This document shows, piece by piece, positions 62,859-64,000 of a stretch of DNA of 64,000 bases. Location of the stretch: the NCBI RefSeq assembly GCF_016706325.1, contig NZ_JADJJX010000001.1, positions 1,801,017 to 1,865,016 on the forward strand. Reading direction: 5' to 3'. Each line of letters begins with the position of its first letter. Positions within the stretch are counted from its first letter, which is position 1. The stretch comes from Methanothrix sp. GTDB taxonomy: Archaea > Halobacteriota > Methanosarcinia > Methanotrichales > Methanotrichaceae. The notes under the pieces were generated by a model. That model ran no database searches. It saw only the letters and a list, made by a program, of their open reading frames with translations, and was not told where the DNA came from. The position numbers were made by a program, and so were the translations under genes.

Positions 62859-64000
62859 ACCCCTCTCCTAAAATCTATTTTATCTTAGGGCTTCATTCGA
62901 GCTGAATTCAAATTTAACTTACAAATTTAGAATATTTTTTTGATTAAACTCAAGGGGATGTTCAAAATACGAATTCAAGTAGCTATGAAAACTTTTAAGT
63001 AATTTGGACACCTAATATCAGGTTGCACAACCAAAGGAGGTTGGATATTATGTTGTCTCCCTTAATTCCTGATATCAGGCATCCAAAATGGATTATAGTC
63101 GTCAAATTACTTGAGATTATCGCTTCTCCAAGAGCTAATAAAATCGCGGGCAGATTAAAAATATATGACAAAGATAAATTTTTATTGTCAATCAAAGTCT
63201 TAATCCTATCGGATCTATTTGAAAGAGATATTTCAAGGCTTGTTTCCGAAATAAATGAAAATATTGCCTTAAAGAGGCTTTTAGGGATTAATTCAAAGGT
63301 AAAAGCAAATGAAATATACAAGATGCAGTCAAATCTCGATTATGAATTGATTTTCACGTTTTTTAAAAGATTATTTCAGCCTAGAAAGAGATTGAGGGAT
63401 AAAAAGGTAGAAACAGTAATTATTGACACTAGTTCTATCGCTATCGACCTTAATTTGTGGAGAAACCGACATAGAATTGGTAAGGGAGATAAAAAATATA
63501 AATATTCATATAGTCCATCTATAGGATATTATGTCGGATTTAAGTTGATTTTGGCAATAAATCAGGATAATGAGCTCCTGGGGTTTGAAATTTTCAAAAC
63601 TCGCCCAATGACTCTAAAATGCTTATTCCTTTCCTCGATAAGCTATATCGCTCTAGAATTATCAAATCGGAAGATATAATCATCTGTGATAAGGGTTTTA
63701 CGTCAAAAAACAATTATCAGACTATCATCAATAGATTTAACATCGTTCCGATCATATATCCCAGGAAAAACACAAATTTAGAGAAGATAATTCATAACCT
63801 AAATCCACCTTTGGATTTGTTTTTTTGTAAAAAATATAATTTGGCCATTTGGAAACGAACTGTAGTTGCTTTCAAAACTAATCTATGAATGGGAGAGTTT
63901 CAAGATAATAAGGTCGAATATTGAAGATTTCTTTAATATCGCTAAGAATTTTCTAGGAATGAACCGAAACCATCAATATACGAAGGTTAGCATCGAAAAG
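62859..64000 (+). mobile_element. ISH3-like insertion sequence, copy 2 (runs off the window)
   Basis: Begins with the same left end ACCCCTCTCCTAAAATC as copy 1 and is about 97-98% identical to it. Its right end lies outside the window, so the target duplication cannot be checked. Confidence 0.85.
63050..64000 (+). CDS. ISH3-like transposase, copy 2 (partial; two frameshifts)
   Basis: Same product as copy 1 with ATG 63050 behind AAAGGAGGTTG. The first frame is intact across the point where copy 1 is broken (LLGINSKVKANEIYKMQSN). It breaks at about 63598, where copy 1 has five A and this copy four, and again at about 63870, where copy 1 has six A and this copy four. The end is cut by the window. 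Confidence 0.78.

Overview
The window reads as chromosomal DNA of a methanogenic archaeon, most likely a Methanosarcinales member of the Methanothrix (Methanosaeta) type. The evidence is a formylmethanofuran dehydrogenase operon (fwdF-A-C-D-B), methanogenesis marker 16 protein, archaeal DUF2098/DUF2117/DUF2121-type proteins, MptD of methanopterin synthesis, an archaeosortase next to archaetidylserine enzymes, TATA-box promoters with short leaders, and many TTG/GTG starts. The species is an inference; no search was run.

Layout. 1-800: a 5S rRNA gene followed by degenerate 5S-like repeat units. 0.8-6.2 kb: an AT-rich operon herA-nurA-dam, with herA split by an IS1-family element and nurA frameshifted. 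6.2-8.5 kb: dispersed structured repeats around a RelE-type toxin-antitoxin pair. 8.6-20.9 kb: housekeeping genes (CNNM/CorC protein, SemiSWEET, ferritin-like protein, tyrS, mobA, folD-glyA, PUA protein, BPL_N-like protein, BtuF/BtuC-type ABC parts). 21-23 kb: AT-rich minisatellite and a chain of very small overlapping ORFs, the last one duplicated in degenerate form. 23-26.8 kb: aroA, vapBC and an ADP-dependent sugar kinase. 26.8-29.6 kb: an AT-rich island with a TIR-like protein and a membrane-GAF protein, bounded by two copies of the kinase gene's 3' end. 29.7-38.9 kb: methanogen genes around the fwd operon. 38.9-47.9 kb: a secreted subtilase, artA-pssD-pssA-mptD, guaAB and marker 16. 48-54.4 kb: LigD-type phosphoesterase, two MFS carriers, a DOMON-DUF2202 lipoprotein. 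54.4-64 kb: about 200-bp tandem repeats and a transposon-rich end (IS5-like relic, IS256, two ISH3-like copies, IS200/IS605) that encloses a histone-deacetylase-family gene and a nuclease.

How genes connect. MobA can supply the guanine-dinucleotide form of the molybdo/tungstopterin cofactor used by FwdB/FwdD. FwdF carries electrons to the CO2-reducing complex. GlyA and FolD form a tetrahydrofolate C1 branch, while MptD feeds tetrahydromethanopterin. ArtA, PssD and PssA form a lipid-linked protein-anchoring cluster.

A recurring feature is single-base indels, mostly in short homopolymers, that split otherwise complete genes (nurA, aroA, sugar kinase, radical SAM protein, subtilase, pssD, HDAC-family gene, ISH3 copies). 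Because catalytic motifs survive on both sides, and the two ISH3 copies are broken at different runs, many of these may be sequence errors rather than gene decay. Affected genes are annotated as single loci with the shift position given.
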